64,000 nt of DNA from Stenotrophomonas maltophilia (lineage in GTDB: Bacteria; Pseudomonadota; Gammaproteobacteria; Xanthomonadales; Xanthomonadaceae), in assembly GCF_002799245.1 (NCBI RefSeq), contig NZ_NEQV01000006.1, positions 124,001-188,000 of the forward strand. The letters run 5' to 3'. This document shows, in pieces, positions 11,847-21,562 of this stretch (within the stretch, counting starts at the first letter, position 1; each line of letters starts with the position of its first letter). Made by a program: the position numbers and the translations under genes. The notes under the pieces are model-generated. The model was given only the letters and a program-made list of their open reading frames with translations, was not told where the DNA came from and did not search any database.

Positions 11847-13898
11847 TTAGAAGCGCGCGGTCGCGCCCACAAAGAGCGTGCGTGCGCCGCCGTCGTAATT
11901 ATTGCCTTCTTCAAGCGTGGAAACATCACCCAAGTTCTGTACGCCGACGCGCAAGGTCAGGTTTTCGTTCACATCGAGAGCGGTGACCAGATCCACCGTG
12001 GTGTATGCCTTGGCGAAGGTAGGTCTGGACGAAGACACAAGCTGCTTCCCGATGTGTTGCGCGCTGAGGTTAAGCGACCATGCATCGGACACGCTCCAGT
12101 TCAGCGAAGTGTTGGCGGTGATCTTCGGCACCACTAGCAGGCTGGCGCCGGTGGTGCGGTTCTTCGATTCCAACATGCGTGTGGCGTTGGTGGTCCAGCT
12201 CAGTCGCTCGTGCAGCGGCACGGTCACACTGGCTTCCACGCCTCGCGTGCGAGCCTTCTGGATGTTCTGCGCCACCGTCCACCAGAAGCCGTTTACGAAG
12301 CTAGTGTTCTGGCCTGGGATCTCGCGCAGCGGCACCTGTTCGATCTTGTCGTCGAAGTTGGTCAGGAAGTAGGTGGCCGATGCGGACCAGCCGTTCTGGT
12401 CGAAGCCCACGCCAAGCTCATAGTTGGTGCTGGTTTCCGGTTTCAGGTTCGGGTTACCGGCCATGTAGCAGCCGGTCGTGCCGTCGGCGTTGATCAGCCG
12501 GCTGTTCCAGCCTTCCGGGGTCAGGCTGCCGCAGCCGCGTCCCAGAGACTGGGTGGCCGCACCAGCGGTGCCCTGCTTAAGATTGGGCGCGCGGAACCCT
12601 TTGGAGACACCGCCGCGTACTGTCCATGCGTCTGCCGGGTGCCACACGCCGTAGATGCGCGGGCTCACGTTGTCGTCGTAGTTGTCGGTGTTGTCCCAGC
12701 GCACGCCCAGAGTCAGCACGAAGCGCTCGTGCAGGGTGATGTGGTCTTCGGCGAACAAGGCCCATGAGTCCGCTTCACTGGTCGGGCTGATGCGGCTGCT
12801 GCCGGTCCAAGTCACAGGTACGGTACCGATGGTGTCGCTGTTTTCCAGCTGCTCGCGCTTCCACTGACCACCCACGTTCAGGCTGTGCTCGAAGCCCCAA
12901 TGGAAAGCGGTGGTGAAGGCAGTATCGAACACCGTTTCCTTCGAATGGTTGCCCACCGCACTGCCCTTGTCTTGGTAGTCGTTCCGCACAAGGGTGGTCT
13001 TGGAGGTGGTGGAGTCGCCGTAACGGCCATCATGGCCCAGCACGTAACCGGTCTGTACCAGCTTGGACAGACCCCAGGCATATACATCACCGCTGCCGGT
13101 GTTGCGCTGCACGCCGCGCGACCCTTCTATGGTCAGTGCGTGGTCATCGTTGAGGCGCCAGTGGAACTGCAGGTTGGCATTCTCCGCCTTGCTGCCCGGA
13201 GTCTGGCCCTCAAGGCGATCGGACTTGCGGTCGGTCACGTTGGCCCCGATGCGGATCCCCAGGTTGTCGGTCAGTGGGCCGCTGAAAAGGGCACCCATCT
13301 GCGTGGTATCACCGCGGGTGGATGAATCGGGCACGCTGTGGTTCAAGGTGACCGAGCCGCCCCAGTGGTCGGAAATCTTGCGGGTAATGATGTTGATCAC
13401 GCCGCCCATCGCATCCGAACCGTATAGCGACGACATCGGGCCGCGCACCACTTCTATTCGTTCGATCATGTCCGGCGACAGCCAGTTCAGATCCTGCGGA
13501 CCCAGGTCGTCGCGGTAGTTCACGCCGGAGGAGTTGCCCTGGCGGCGGCCGTCGATCAGGATCAGCGTGTACTGCTCGGGCAGTCCACGCAGGCGGATCT
13601 TCGACTGCGCTCCGGACAGTGCATAGCCACCGGTCACTCCAGGGACGGTACTCAGCAGCTGGCCGATGCTGGTGACCGGCTTACGCTCGATCTCCTCGCG
13701 GCTGATAACGCTAATGCTGGCTGGCGCATCCCTGATCCACTGCTGGGCACCGGTGGCGGTAACGACCAAGGTGTCCAACTGCTTGACGGAGGAGGCATGC
13801 GTCAAAGCTTCAGCGCTGGCATGCGAAGAAAGGGCCAGACCAATAGCAACTGTCAGCGTGGGAAGAGCAAGTCGTGACTTCAGGTATGTGTGCGACAT
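11847..13898 (-). CDS. TonB-dependent outer-membrane receptor (colicin/siderophore-receptor type)
   Basis: 683 residues. Signal peptide 1 to about 29 (SSHASA), TonB box near 42-48 (DTLVVTA), plug domain with IRLRGLPEQYTLILIDGRR and IEVVRGPMSSLYGSDAMGGVINI, then a beta-barrel ending in the C-terminal phenylalanine (VGATARF) required for barrel assembly. This pattern is closest to the FepA/CirA type of ferric-siderophore receptors. It imports a chelate across the outer membrane using TonB energy. I saw no convincing Fur box upstream. Its place between the metal cluster and the dehydrogenases suggests island cargo. The ligand is unknown. Confidence 0.85.
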   Translation of the reverse strand: MSHTYLKSRLALPTLTVAIGLALSSHASAEALTHASSVKQLDTLVVTATGAQQWIRDAPASISVISREEIERKPVTSIGQLLSTVPGVTGGYALSGAQSKIRLRGLPEQYTLILIDGRRQGNSSGVNYRDDLGPQDLNWLSPDMIERIEVVRGPMSSLYGSDAMGGVINIITRKISDHWGGSVTLNHSVPDSSTRGDTTQMGALFSGPLTDNLGIRIGANVTDRKSDRLEGQTPGSKAENANLQFHWRLNDDHALTIEGSRGVQRNTGSGDVYAWGLSKLVQTGYVLGHDGRYGDSTTSKTTLVRNDYQDKGSAVGNHSKETVFDTAFTTAFHWGFEHSLNVGGQWKREQLENSDTIGTVPVTWTGSSRISPTSEADSWALFAEDHITLHERFVLTLGVRWDNTDNYDDNVSPRIYGVWHPADAWTVRGGVSKGFRAPNLKQGTAGAATQSLGRGCGSLTPEGWNSRLINADGTTGCYMAGNPNLKPETSTNYELGVGFDQNGWSASATYFLTNFDDKIEQVPLREIPGQNTSFVNGFWWTVAQNIQKARTRGVEASVTVPLHERLSWTTNATRMLESKNRTTGASLLVVPKITANTSLNWSVSDAWSLNLSAQHIGKQLVSSSRPTFAKAYTTVDLVTALDVNENLTLRVGVQNLGDVSTLEEGNNYDGGARTLFVGATARF

Positions 13899-14044
13899 CT
13901 CGGGGTAATCCGGTAACGGGCATTATTGCTGGGGAATGGCTGCCTCGCTTGATTCCGGAAAACGCCCATATCGGGTCGAGGGCTGGCTTGCGTCTTGAGG
14001 TCAGGTATCAAACTGTGGCCGACCGATGCTGTCTGGGCAGCACC

Positions 14045-14779
14045 TCAGCTGGACTGGCTCATGCTCCAAGTCGTCCATACGCCGGTCCGCAAGGTCCGCG
14101 GTTGCTGCAAGCAATAGACAATCTGCGAGGCTACATCCTGCGCGGCCATGAATTCGCTCAAACGGGGATCGTCGGCCGTGCGACCGTGACCCACGGCAAA
14201 AGATGTATGAGTACCTGCGGGGCAGATGGCACTCACGCGAATCCCATCTTTCCTTACTTCTCGGTCCAAGCCGCCCGCAAAAATGAGCTGGGCGGCCTTG
14301 GTACCTGCGTAGACGGCTTCGTCCGCCCCACTGCGATGAGCTGCGACGCTCGATACGATCAAAATATCCCCGCCACCAACGCTACGAAGATGAGGGAGGA
14401 AAGCACGTACCGTGAGGACCGTTCCGAGATAGTTGATTTCACACATTTCGATGACTTGATCATCGCTTGCGTCAGCGACTCCGCCGTAGTAGCCAACCCC
14501 GGCGTTGGCCACTACCGAATGTACGCTTCCAAAGTGATCAATGCCGCAAGATGCGAAGGCACCCACGCTATCCGGATCGCGCACATCCAGACGCATCCAG
14601 TAGGCGCGATCAGCGCCGAACTCATCCTGTAGCCGCTTGAAGTCACCTAAACGCCTGGATCCTCCAAGAACGCTTCCACCACTGCGTAAGATCATCTCCG
14701 CCGTTGCCAGTCCGATCCCCGAACCGGCGCCAGTAATGGCAACGCAGCGGTTTCTAAGGCTGTAACTTGCTTCTGTCAA
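14045..14779 (-). CDS. Short-chain dehydrogenase/reductase
   Basis: 244 residues of the classical SDR family. The nucleotide-binding TGAGSGIG is at 16-23, NAG near 92-94, catalytic Ser143/144, and Tyr157-x3-Lys161 (YAGTK). It is a soluble NAD(P)-dependent oxidoreductase with unknown substrate. It lies 75 bases downstream of a second, Tat-exported SDR on the same strand, and a divergent LysR regulator stands upstream of that gene. The three genes look like a regulated redox unit within the island. Confidence 0.82.
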   Translation of the reverse strand: MTEASYSLRNRCVAITGAGSGIGLATAEMILRSGGSVLGGSRRLGDFKRLQDEFGADRAYWMRLDVRDPDSVGAFASCGIDHFGSVHSVVANAGVGYYGGVADASDDQVIEMCEINYLGTVLTVRAFLPHLRSVGGGDILIVSSVAAHRSGADEAVYAGTKAAQLIFAGGLDREVRKDGIRVSAICPAGTHTSFAVGHGRTADDPRLSEFMAAQDVASQIVYCLQQPRTLRTGVWTTWSMSQSS

Positions 14780-14854
14780 GGTCTATCTCCTACGTTCGTT
14801 GGCGACCAGGTGTAGTTGAGTCATGAAAGGAGTTGGGGTCGTCTGTGACGCAAG

Positions 14855-15925
14855 TTAGGGGCGTGCAGCGCCACCTTCGGCCCCATACACCTGGCCGTTC
14901 GCATAACTGGCGTCGCTTGCCGCAAGTTGGACGAAGATTGAACCCAGCTCAGCAGGCTGACCTGCGCGTCCTAGCGGCTTGTCCCCCCCGAAGTTCGGAA
15001 TCTTCTCGGATGCAGTCCCGCCACTGATCTGCAACGGAGTCCAGATAGGACCTGGAGCAACTCCGTTTACCCGAATCCCCTTAGGGCCAAGCTGCTTAGC
15101 CATCGAGCGAACGTAGCTAACCTGCGCACTCTTCGTCATCGCATAGTCGACCAGGTAGGGGGACGGATCGTAGCCCTGCTCAGACGTAGTAACGATGATG
15201 ACGCTTCCAGGCGGAAGAGACACACGCAGTGCCTCTTGGGTCATCCATACCATTGCATTGATGTTGGTAAGGAAGGTGTTCTCGAGGTGTTCGTCGGTAA
15301 TCTTTAGAATGTCCGGCTCCTGCTGCTGATACGCCGCGTTCAGCACCAAGGTGTCGATCGAGCCCAACGCCGATGCCGCCTTGCGCACAAGATCCAGGCA
15401 AAAGTCTTTGCTGCGAATATCACCAGGTAAAGCGTATGCCTGACGGCCGGTTGCGCGTATCAGCGCAATAACTTCACGCGCATCTTCCTCTTCTTCAGGC
15501 AAATAGTTGATGGCCACATCGGCACCCTCGCGGGCGTATGCAATGGCAGCGGCCCGACCGATTCCTGAGTCTCCTCCCGTAATCAGTGCCTTGCGGCCTT
15601 CAAGGCGCCGATTGCCTCGATAGGTTTTCTCACCGTGGTCCGGCAGCGGACGCATCTTCGACGCAAGCCCCGGCCAAGGCTGTTCTTGGCGCGGGTAGGG
15701 TGGCCGAGGATATGCCTGCCGAGGGTCGATCAGGCCGGCTCGCGGGCGGCCCTGACCCTGCGCCTCCGAGAGTACCGCAGCGGGCACAGCACCGAATGCC
15801 GAGGAAGCAGCAATTCCGCTGGCGATGGCCACACTGCTTCCCGCAATAAACTGTCTGCGGCCGATGACCGGCGTGGCTTCATCGTCGTGCTCAGGCAAAT
15901 CACTATTCGAATTTGACATGTTCAT
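14855..15925 (-). CDS. Tat-exported short-chain dehydrogenase (YghA/general-stress type)
   Basis: About 356 residues from the ATG at 15925 (another ATG is two codons on). The N-terminus is acidic and then carries a twin-arginine signal GRRQFIAGSSVAIASG with an Ala-rich cleavage region. After a Pro-rich linker (YPRPPYPRQEQPWPG) comes a complete SDR domain with TGGDSGIG, VLNAAY, a TTSEQG serine and YAMTK. The body matches the YghA/YdaD group. Members of this group sometimes carry such Tat leaders. An exported NAD(P)-binding enzyme must be loaded with cofactor before export. The substrate is unknown. Confidence 0.78.
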   Translation of the reverse strand: MNMSNSNSDLPEHDDEATPVIGRRQFIAGSSVAIASGIAASSAFGAVPAAVLSEAQGQGRPRAGLIDPRQAYPRPPYPRQEQPWPGLASKMRPLPDHGEKTYRGNRRLEGRKALITGGDSGIGRAAAIAYAREGADVAINYLPEEEEDAREVIALIRATGRQAYALPGDIRSKDFCLDLVRKAASALGSIDTLVLNAAYQQQEPDILKITDEHLENTFLTNINAMVWMTQEALRVSLPPGSVIIVTTSEQGYDPSPYLVDYAMTKSAQVSYVRSMAKQLGPKGIRVNGVAPGPIWTPLQISGGTASEKIPNFGGDKPLGRAGQPAELGSIFVQLAASDASYANGQVYGAEGGAARP

Positions 15926-16195
15926 CCCAGTTGATTGGTCACTCTGGCCCAAGCAAATTTGAGTACAGCGACCGTGGAGGAGACGCAACTTTACTGCGGC
16001 GAACATGCGCAAGTAGCAATTTTATTGCTGAAGTTCTTTCAATTCAGAAATGATCGAAAGCGTCGACGGCGCAGCTTCTTGCCATGCCATCCTCGGCGAT
16101 AATGGGGAAGCATCTGCACTGCGTTCGATCCATAAATCATGCTTTGTGCGGCGGATCATTGGCACGTTTAGTAATCGATACCCGGGTGAAGTGTC

Positions 16196-17110
16196 TTGAA
16201 AGGTGATCTAGAGAGAATAAGCATTTCAGATCTAGCTGCGTTCATCGAGATCGCTCGGCATGGATCAATGCGCGCCGCCGCCCTCGAACTTGGCTTATCT
16301 GCCTCAGCTCTAAGTCACGCCTTAAAGCGGCTGGAAGATCGACTGGGTGTGCGTCTCGTTAATCGTACGACCCGTGCGCTTTCGATCACCGTTGAAGGAC
16401 GCGAACTGGAACGCTATGCAGCCACTGGCCTAGATACAATTGGAGAGGGTCTAGCCGCGATTCGGGCTCGGAAGCAGTCAGAGATCCAGATGCTCAAGAT
16501 CTCGCTATCACACGATGCGGCGCGCCTCCTACTCTGGCCAGTGCTGTGGAGCTTTCAGCAACGCTGGCCTAACGTCCATCTTGATCTAGTGATAGAAGAA
16601 CGCCTGGTGGACTTAGTAGCGGAAGGCTTTGACGGCGGCATTCGATACGGTGACCGAGTGCCAGAGGGGATGGTTGGTCTGGAGCTTACACATCCGCTTA
16701 AGTGGGTGGTCGTGGCAGCGCCCAGCGATCTGCAACATGCTGGGAGACCTGAGAATCCAAGCGATCTGCGGCGGCATGTTTGTATTGAGAACAGAATCGG
16801 CGACGGCTCAATCTATCGCTGGGAACTTGGCGACGGTGATCGTATGGTCAAGGTAATTCCCAGCGGAATGCTGAGGGTGAGCAGCACCGACTCTCTGCTC
16901 GCTGCAACGTTGCAGGGATTGGGGTTGGCATACTGTCTGGAACTCAGAGTGCAGGACGAAATCTCGTCCGGCGCACTTGAAGTTGTGATGCCAGACTGGG
17001 CATCAATGGGCGCACCATTCATGCTGTACTACCCCACTCGTCGCCAATCCCTGCCCGGCCTCAAGGGGCTAGCGGAGGTAATTCGGACACAGATGATCGA
17101 TGCATGCTAA
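16196..17110 (+). CDS. LysR-family transcriptional regulator
   Basis: 304 residues: N-terminal winged HTH (residues about 10-65, with SMRAAALELGLSASALSHALKRLEDRLGVRL) and a substrate-binding domain (LKISLSHDAARLL, FDGGIRYGDRVPEGMVG). It reads divergently from the two SDR genes, the usual LysR arrangement, and probably controls them from the 180-base gap between 16013 and 16195. That gap contains an AAGCAT/ATGCTT inverted pair (16108 and 16139) that might be an operator. The start appears to be TTG at 16196. The inducer is unknown. Confidence 0.8.
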   Translation: MKGDLERISISDLAAFIEIARHGSMRAAALELGLSASALSHALKRLEDRLGVRLVNRTTRALSITVEGRELERYAATGLDTIGEGLAAIRARKQSEIQMLKISLSHDAARLLLWPVLWSFQQRWPNVHLDLVIEERLVDLVAEGFDGGIRYGDRVPEGMVGLELTHPLKWVVVAAPSDLQHAGRPENPSDLRRHVCIENRIGDGSIYRWELGDGDRMVKVIPSGMLRVSSTDSLLAATLQGLGLAYCLELRVQDEISSGALEVVMPDWASMGAPFMLYYPTRRQSLPGLKGLAEVIRTQMIDAC

Positions 17111-17695
17111 AACATGCTCCAAACTATGGAGTTGGGATCGACATGAATGGTCTGCCAACGTACTCCATCACCAGTTCGATACCGGAGTGCTCTCCAGACT
17201 CTCCCTCTGGATCACATATGTAGGTTGCTGTGAGGCAATGAGAGCGCTTCTTGCCACCGGCATCAGACAGAGCCAGTCCGGAGGACTCCGAGAATGGATG
17301 CCCTGGACTCGCTAGTTCCATAAGCACCTCGTCCATATGAGTGGGTATCGGAATGCAGTCCCTTCATATGGAAGCGTTCAATTGCCAACCACTGTTGAGG
17401 CGCTGAAGTTGCGGTCCTCCGCTGTGGTTGGCTTTAACATTCCTAAACGCGGATGAGACCAAAAACCCTACCTTCAATACTGCCACATCAGCACGAGTTC
17501 GAAGCCGAATTTACTGAAGAATGATTGGCACTGCCACGACGAGGCGTTGAGCGGGCTCGGACAGATCTCACCTCTTGGACCATCAGACTGAATCCGCACA
17601 AACTTCAAAAGAAGAACTTAATTGGACGCTGCGATTGGCCAATTCCATCTGATTTGAACCTACACTCTGTTCGAGAGCATTCAGAGGGAGTTGCA
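17111..17695. other. Gene-free 585-base stretch with a spaced inverted repeat
   Basis: No credible gene between the LysR stop and the ATG of the SIR2 gene. The only clear structure is a perfect 9-bp inverted repeat, GCCAACCAC (17384-17392) and GTGGTTGGC (17424-17432), separated by 31 bases. This spacing would suit paired recombinase sites near an element end or an operator; neither is shown. The promoter of the SIR2 gene must also lie here. Confidence 0.4.
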
Positions 17696-19864
17696 ATGCA
17701 GTTCATCGTCGACGGGCCAGACATCCCAGAAGCACTTCTACAGGCACACGAAGAAGGACGAGTAGTCTTCTTCTGCGGCGCCGGAGTCTCCTACCCGTCA
17801 GGACTACCTGGTTTCAAAGGACTGGTTGAGCAAATCTATGCGTCGAATGGGACATCATTCACGGACATCGAGCGTGCCGCCTTCGATCATTCAAAGTTCG
17901 ACGCGACTCTCGATCTACTTGAAAGGCGACTGCCTGGGCAGCGATTGGCGGTTCGGCGCGCCCTAGCGAAATCGTTGAGACCCAAGCTTCGTCGGAAGGG
18001 AGCAATTGACACCCAAGCAGCGCTTCTTCGGTTAGCACGAAGCCGGGATGGCGCGTTGCGGTTGGTGACTACCAACTTCGATCGAACCTTCCACGCGGCG
18101 GCGAAGCGCATGGGCCAACCATTTCCGGCCTATCCCGCTCCAATGCTGCCGATCCCTAAGAGCAGCCGCTGGGATGGGCTTGTCTTTCTGCATGGCCTGC
18201 TTCCGGAGAGTGAGGATGATGCAGCACTCCATCGACTAGTGGCCACCAGTGGTGACTTCGGCTTGGCTTACTTGACCGAACGCTGGGCCGCGCGGTTCGT
18301 CAGCGAACTTTTTCGCAACTATGTCGTTTGCTTCATTGGATACAGCATTGACGATCCGGTCCTCCGGTACATGATGGACGCATTAGCAGCAGATCGAATG
18401 CTCGGTGAGGTTACCCCGCAGGCGTGGGCGTTCGGAGATTGCGAAGCCGGGAAAGAGCATCTGAAGACTATTGAATGGGAAGCTAAGGGCGTTAGACCTA
18501 TCCTCTACAGGGTTCAGCCTGCTACCCATGACCACTCTGCGTTGCACGACACAATCAGGACTTGGGCAGATGTCTATCGCGATGGAGTTCAAGGTAAAGA
18601 GGCCATTGTTGCGAAGCACGCCATGGCCCAACCTCAGGACAGCACGCTCCAGGACGATTTTGTTGGACGAATGCTGTGGGCTCTTTCAGACAAGTCAGGC
18701 CTCCCCGCGAAGCGCTTCGCGGAGTTCAATCCAGTTCCCCCGCTTGAGTGGCTCCTCGAGGCATTTTCCCATGAGCGATTCTTGCAGAGGGATCTAGCCC
18801 GCTTTGGCTTCTCCTCGGTTAAGGAGGAGGATGCAGAACTCAGATTCAGCTTGGTTCGTAGGCCTGCGCCTTATGATCACGCTCCTCCTATGACACTGGC
18901 GTATTCTGGAAGTATGGCCAGCCGATGGGATGGATTGATGTTCCAGCTCGCACGCTGGCTTGTGCGTCATCTGGACGATCCACGATTGATCATATGGATT
19001 GCAGAGCGTGGCGGGCAGATGGATAGTCGCTGGATCTCTCTAGTCGACTCCGAACTTGAGCGTCTGGCCACACTGGAACGGGATGGCAAAGTCTCGGAGC
19101 TGGATCTTATTCGCCTGGACGCCCCAAAGGGTGTGCCCGATCCAAAGATGCGAACTCTTTGGAGAATCGTGCTCGGTGGCCGACTCAAGACCCCACTGTC
19201 AGGGGGGCTGCTATATCGTTGGATCAAGCGTCTTAGACGTGAGGGACTGAACACGTCTCTTCGGATGGAACTTCGTAGCCTTCTCAGCCCAAAGATCACA
19301 CTAAGGCGTCCATTTGTTTGGGACGGCGAAGTGGCCGATGGTGCAGACGAGACAGTGCGAATTAAGCAGTTGGTTGACTGGGACCTTGTGCTTGCGGAGG
19401 ACAATGTACATGCGGTCCTCCAGGATCAGTCTAAGGGTGAGTGGGAGAAGGCACTCCCGCTCCTGCATTCGGACCTACAGCAACTGCTCTGTGACGCGCT
19501 GGGCCTTCTTCGAGATCTAGGAGAGGCAGATGACCTTGTCGATAGATCCTACTGGGACCTTCCATCAATCACGCCCCATTGGCAGAACCGGTCCTTCCGA
19601 GACTGGGTTAGCCTGATTGAACTGCTACGCGACGCTTGGTTAGCAGTTCGAGCTACGGATGAGTCGAGATCCACGCTCATGGCTCAGGCATGGTTCGAGA
19701 TCCCGTATCCCACATTCAAGCGGCTGGCATTGTTTGCGGCCAGCCAGGACAATTGCATCGAGCAGGAGCAGTGGGTCGATTGGCTGCTACTGGATGAGGG
19801 GCGGTGGCTGTGGTCGCAGTGCACCGCACGCGAAGTGCTGAGGCTTCTTGTTCTCCAGGGGTGA
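17696..19864 (+). CDS. dsr1: SIR2-domain anti-phage protein, Dsr1-like (N-terminal part, stops early)
   Basis: 722 residues from the ATG at 17696, which has a GAGGGAG ribosome site; a longer frame exists but lacks one. The SIR2 NADase core is complete: FFCGAGVS (Gly28-Ser32), TTNFD with the key Asn127, FLHG with His166, and GYSIDDPVLRYMM. The opening DGPDIPEALLQAHEEGRVVFF matches my memory of defence-associated sirtuin Dsr1 proteins, which deplete NAD+ on phage infection. The frame ends at TGA 19862-19864 but continues unbroken in the same frame to 21520. The gene is therefore one Dsr1-like frame split by a nonsense codon. Whether this piece alone is active is unknown. Confidence 0.75.
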   Translation: MQFIVDGPDIPEALLQAHEEGRVVFFCGAGVSYPSGLPGFKGLVEQIYASNGTSFTDIERAAFDHSKFDATLDLLERRLPGQRLAVRRALAKSLRPKLRRKGAIDTQAALLRLARSRDGALRLVTTNFDRTFHAAAKRMGQPFPAYPAPMLPIPKSSRWDGLVFLHGLLPESEDDAALHRLVATSGDFGLAYLTERWAARFVSELFRNYVVCFIGYSIDDPVLRYMMDALAADRMLGEVTPQAWAFGDCEAGKEHLKTIEWEAKGVRPILYRVQPATHDHSALHDTIRTWADVYRDGVQGKEAIVAKHAMAQPQDSTLQDDFVGRMLWALSDKSGLPAKRFAEFNPVPPLEWLLEAFSHERFLQRDLARFGFSSVKEEDAELRFSLVRRPAPYDHAPPMTLAYSGSMASRWDGLMFQLARWLVRHLDDPRLIIWIAERGGQMDSRWISLVDSELERLATLERDGKVSELDLIRLDAPKGVPDPKMRTLWRIVLGGRLKTPLSGGLLYRWIKRLRREGLNTSLRMELRSLLSPKITLRRPFVWDGEVADGADETVRIKQLVDWDLVLAEDNVHAVLQDQSKGEWEKALPLLHSDLQQLLCDALGLLRDLGEADDLVDRSYWDLPSITPHWQNRSFRDWVSLIELLRDAWLAVRATDESRSTLMAQAWFEIPYPTFKRLALFAASQDNCIEQEQWVDWLLLDEGRWLWSQCTAREVLRLLVLQG

Positions 19865-19891
19865 ATTCTAGACAACGCGTCTCAAGCACGC

Positions 19892-21520
19892 TTGGAGAAT
19901 GTCATCTTGGCAGGACCTCCCCGCGAGATGTATCGCGATGATCTGGAGTCCGAACGCTGGGATCGCCTGGTTGCTCGCGCAGTATGGATTCGTCTAGCGA
20001 AGCTGGAGTCCTCGGGCCTACATCTTGGTGTGTCTGCAGCAAGGCGCCTAGCGGAGATATCCATCGCGCATCCTGAGTTGAGATTGGACCCTAACGAGAA
20101 GGACGAATTCTCACACTGGATGAGCGGCACCGGAGATCCGGATTTCGAGGACGGCAGAGAGGTCGATGTCGCCCCTCGCACTCGCAAGGAGCTAGTTGAA
20201 TGGCTTGAATCGCCGAGGCCTGCCCATAGACCGTTCTATGAGGACACTTGGCGGGATGTCTGCCGTACTCGCTTCTTCCATAGCCTTGCCGCGCTCTGCG
20301 ACCTCGCTCACCAAGACGTCTGGCCCGCAGTTCGGTGGCGCGAGGCGCTTCAGGTTTGGTCGGACGATTCAATGGCAGCCCGCTCCTGGCAGTACGCATC
20401 GCCTTTGGTACTGCTAATGCCTGATGAAGTTCTGTCCGAGATCGCACCTGCAGTAGCGTGGTGGATGGAGGCCACTTCAAGAAGCGGCGCGAATCGCGAG
20501 AACCTCCTATTGACTCTCGCCGGTCGAGTGCTTGCGCTTCCGATCCCCTTGAGTAGTGGCATGACAAGGAACGGCGAGCCAATCGATAACCCTGTCTCGG
20601 AGGCGATTAATCACCCCATTGGGCATGCCACGCGCGCCTTGCTCAATCTATGGTTCAAGAGGGCGCCCAACGATGGAGACCTACTTCCCCCTGAACTTAA
20701 GGCGGCATTTTCCGCCATATGCGATGTTGAAGTAGATCGATTCCGCCATGGCAGGGTGTTGCTCGCATCTAGACTCATCGCCCTGTATCGCGTAGACCGG
20801 GCGTGGACCGAAGCGACGCTACTACCGCTCTTCGATTGGTCCAACCCTGTCGAAGCGAAAGCAGCCTGGGAAGGATTTCTTTGGTCACCGCGACTGTACC
20901 AGCCATTGATGGTGGCATTGAAGTCGCAGTTCCTATTGACGGCCGGTCACTACGCCGACCTTGGTGAACACCGAGGACAGTTCTCTGCTTTCCTAACGCA
21001 CTCAGCCCTAGGGCAATTGGAAGGCTACTCTCGGGACGACTTTAGATCTGCATTGGGCAAGCTTCCACAGGATGGACTGGAGAAGTCCGCACAATCGCTC
21101 TCCCAAGCACTGGAGGCCGCAGGCGATCAACGCGAAGACTTCTGGAGAAATCGAGTCCAACCCTTCTGGCAGGAGATTTGGCCAAAATCGCGCAATCTAG
21201 CTACACCCAGCATTGCTGCCTCCTTAGCTCGACTCGCCATCGCGGCCCGGGTTGAGTTCCCTTCCGCATTGAAGGCGGTACGTGACTGGCTTCAGCCGGT
21301 AGCGAATTCGGACTACATCGTCCATCTTCTACTAGAATCTGGCCTTTGTAGCCAGTCGCCAACTGAGGCTTTAGATTTGCTGGGTGCCGTTGTTGGATCC
21401 CAACAATGGGCGCCTCTAGGACTGAATGAATGCCTAGCTCAAGTAAGGGCCGCCGCTCCCGACCTAGAGCGAAACAACCAGTTTCATCGACTTGAGGAGC
21501 TGGTGCGAACGCGCTCCTAA
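19892..21520 (+). CDS. Dsr1-like protein, C-terminal part after an in-frame TGA
   Basis: 542 residues (TTG at 19892; next in-frame ATG at 19928) in exactly the same frame as the SIR2 part, with nine codons between the TGA and this start. It is Trp- and Leu-rich, helical, and has no catalytic motif I recognise. In Dsr-type proteins the long C-terminal region senses phage proteins and holds the NADase inactive, so this piece is probably that regulatory half. Either the gene is a recent pseudogene, or the halves are made separately by reinitiation, or there is readthrough. The frame stays open over 540 codons with no further stop, which favours a recent or tolerated mutation. Confidence 0.65.
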   Translation: MENVILAGPPREMYRDDLESERWDRLVARAVWIRLAKLESSGLHLGVSAARRLAEISIAHPELRLDPNEKDEFSHWMSGTGDPDFEDGREVDVAPRTRKELVEWLESPRPAHRPFYEDTWRDVCRTRFFHSLAALCDLAHQDVWPAVRWREALQVWSDDSMAARSWQYASPLVLLMPDEVLSEIAPAVAWWMEATSRSGANRENLLLTLAGRVLALPIPLSSGMTRNGEPIDNPVSEAINHPIGHATRALLNLWFKRAPNDGDLLPPELKAAFSAICDVEVDRFRHGRVLLASRLIALYRVDRAWTEATLLPLFDWSNPVEAKAAWEGFLWSPRLYQPLMVALKSQFLLTAGHYADLGEHRGQFSAFLTHSALGQLEGYSRDDFRSALGKLPQDGLEKSAQSLSQALEAAGDQREDFWRNRVQPFWQEIWPKSRNLATPSIAASLARLAIAARVEFPSALKAVRDWLQPVANSDYIVHLLLESGLCSQSPTEALDLLGAVVGSQQWAPLGLNECLAQVRAAAPDLERNNQFHRLEELVRTRS

Positions 21521-21562
21521 GAGTTCTGGCGGGGCATCATTCGAAGCTTGCGAGATGCCCTA

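Noticed and set aside
19862..19864. TGA considered as a selenocysteine or programmed readthrough codon
   Set aside because: No catalytic cysteine position is expected there, no SECIS-like hairpin seen immediately downstream, and the context is not a known readthrough motif. A nonsense change is simpler.
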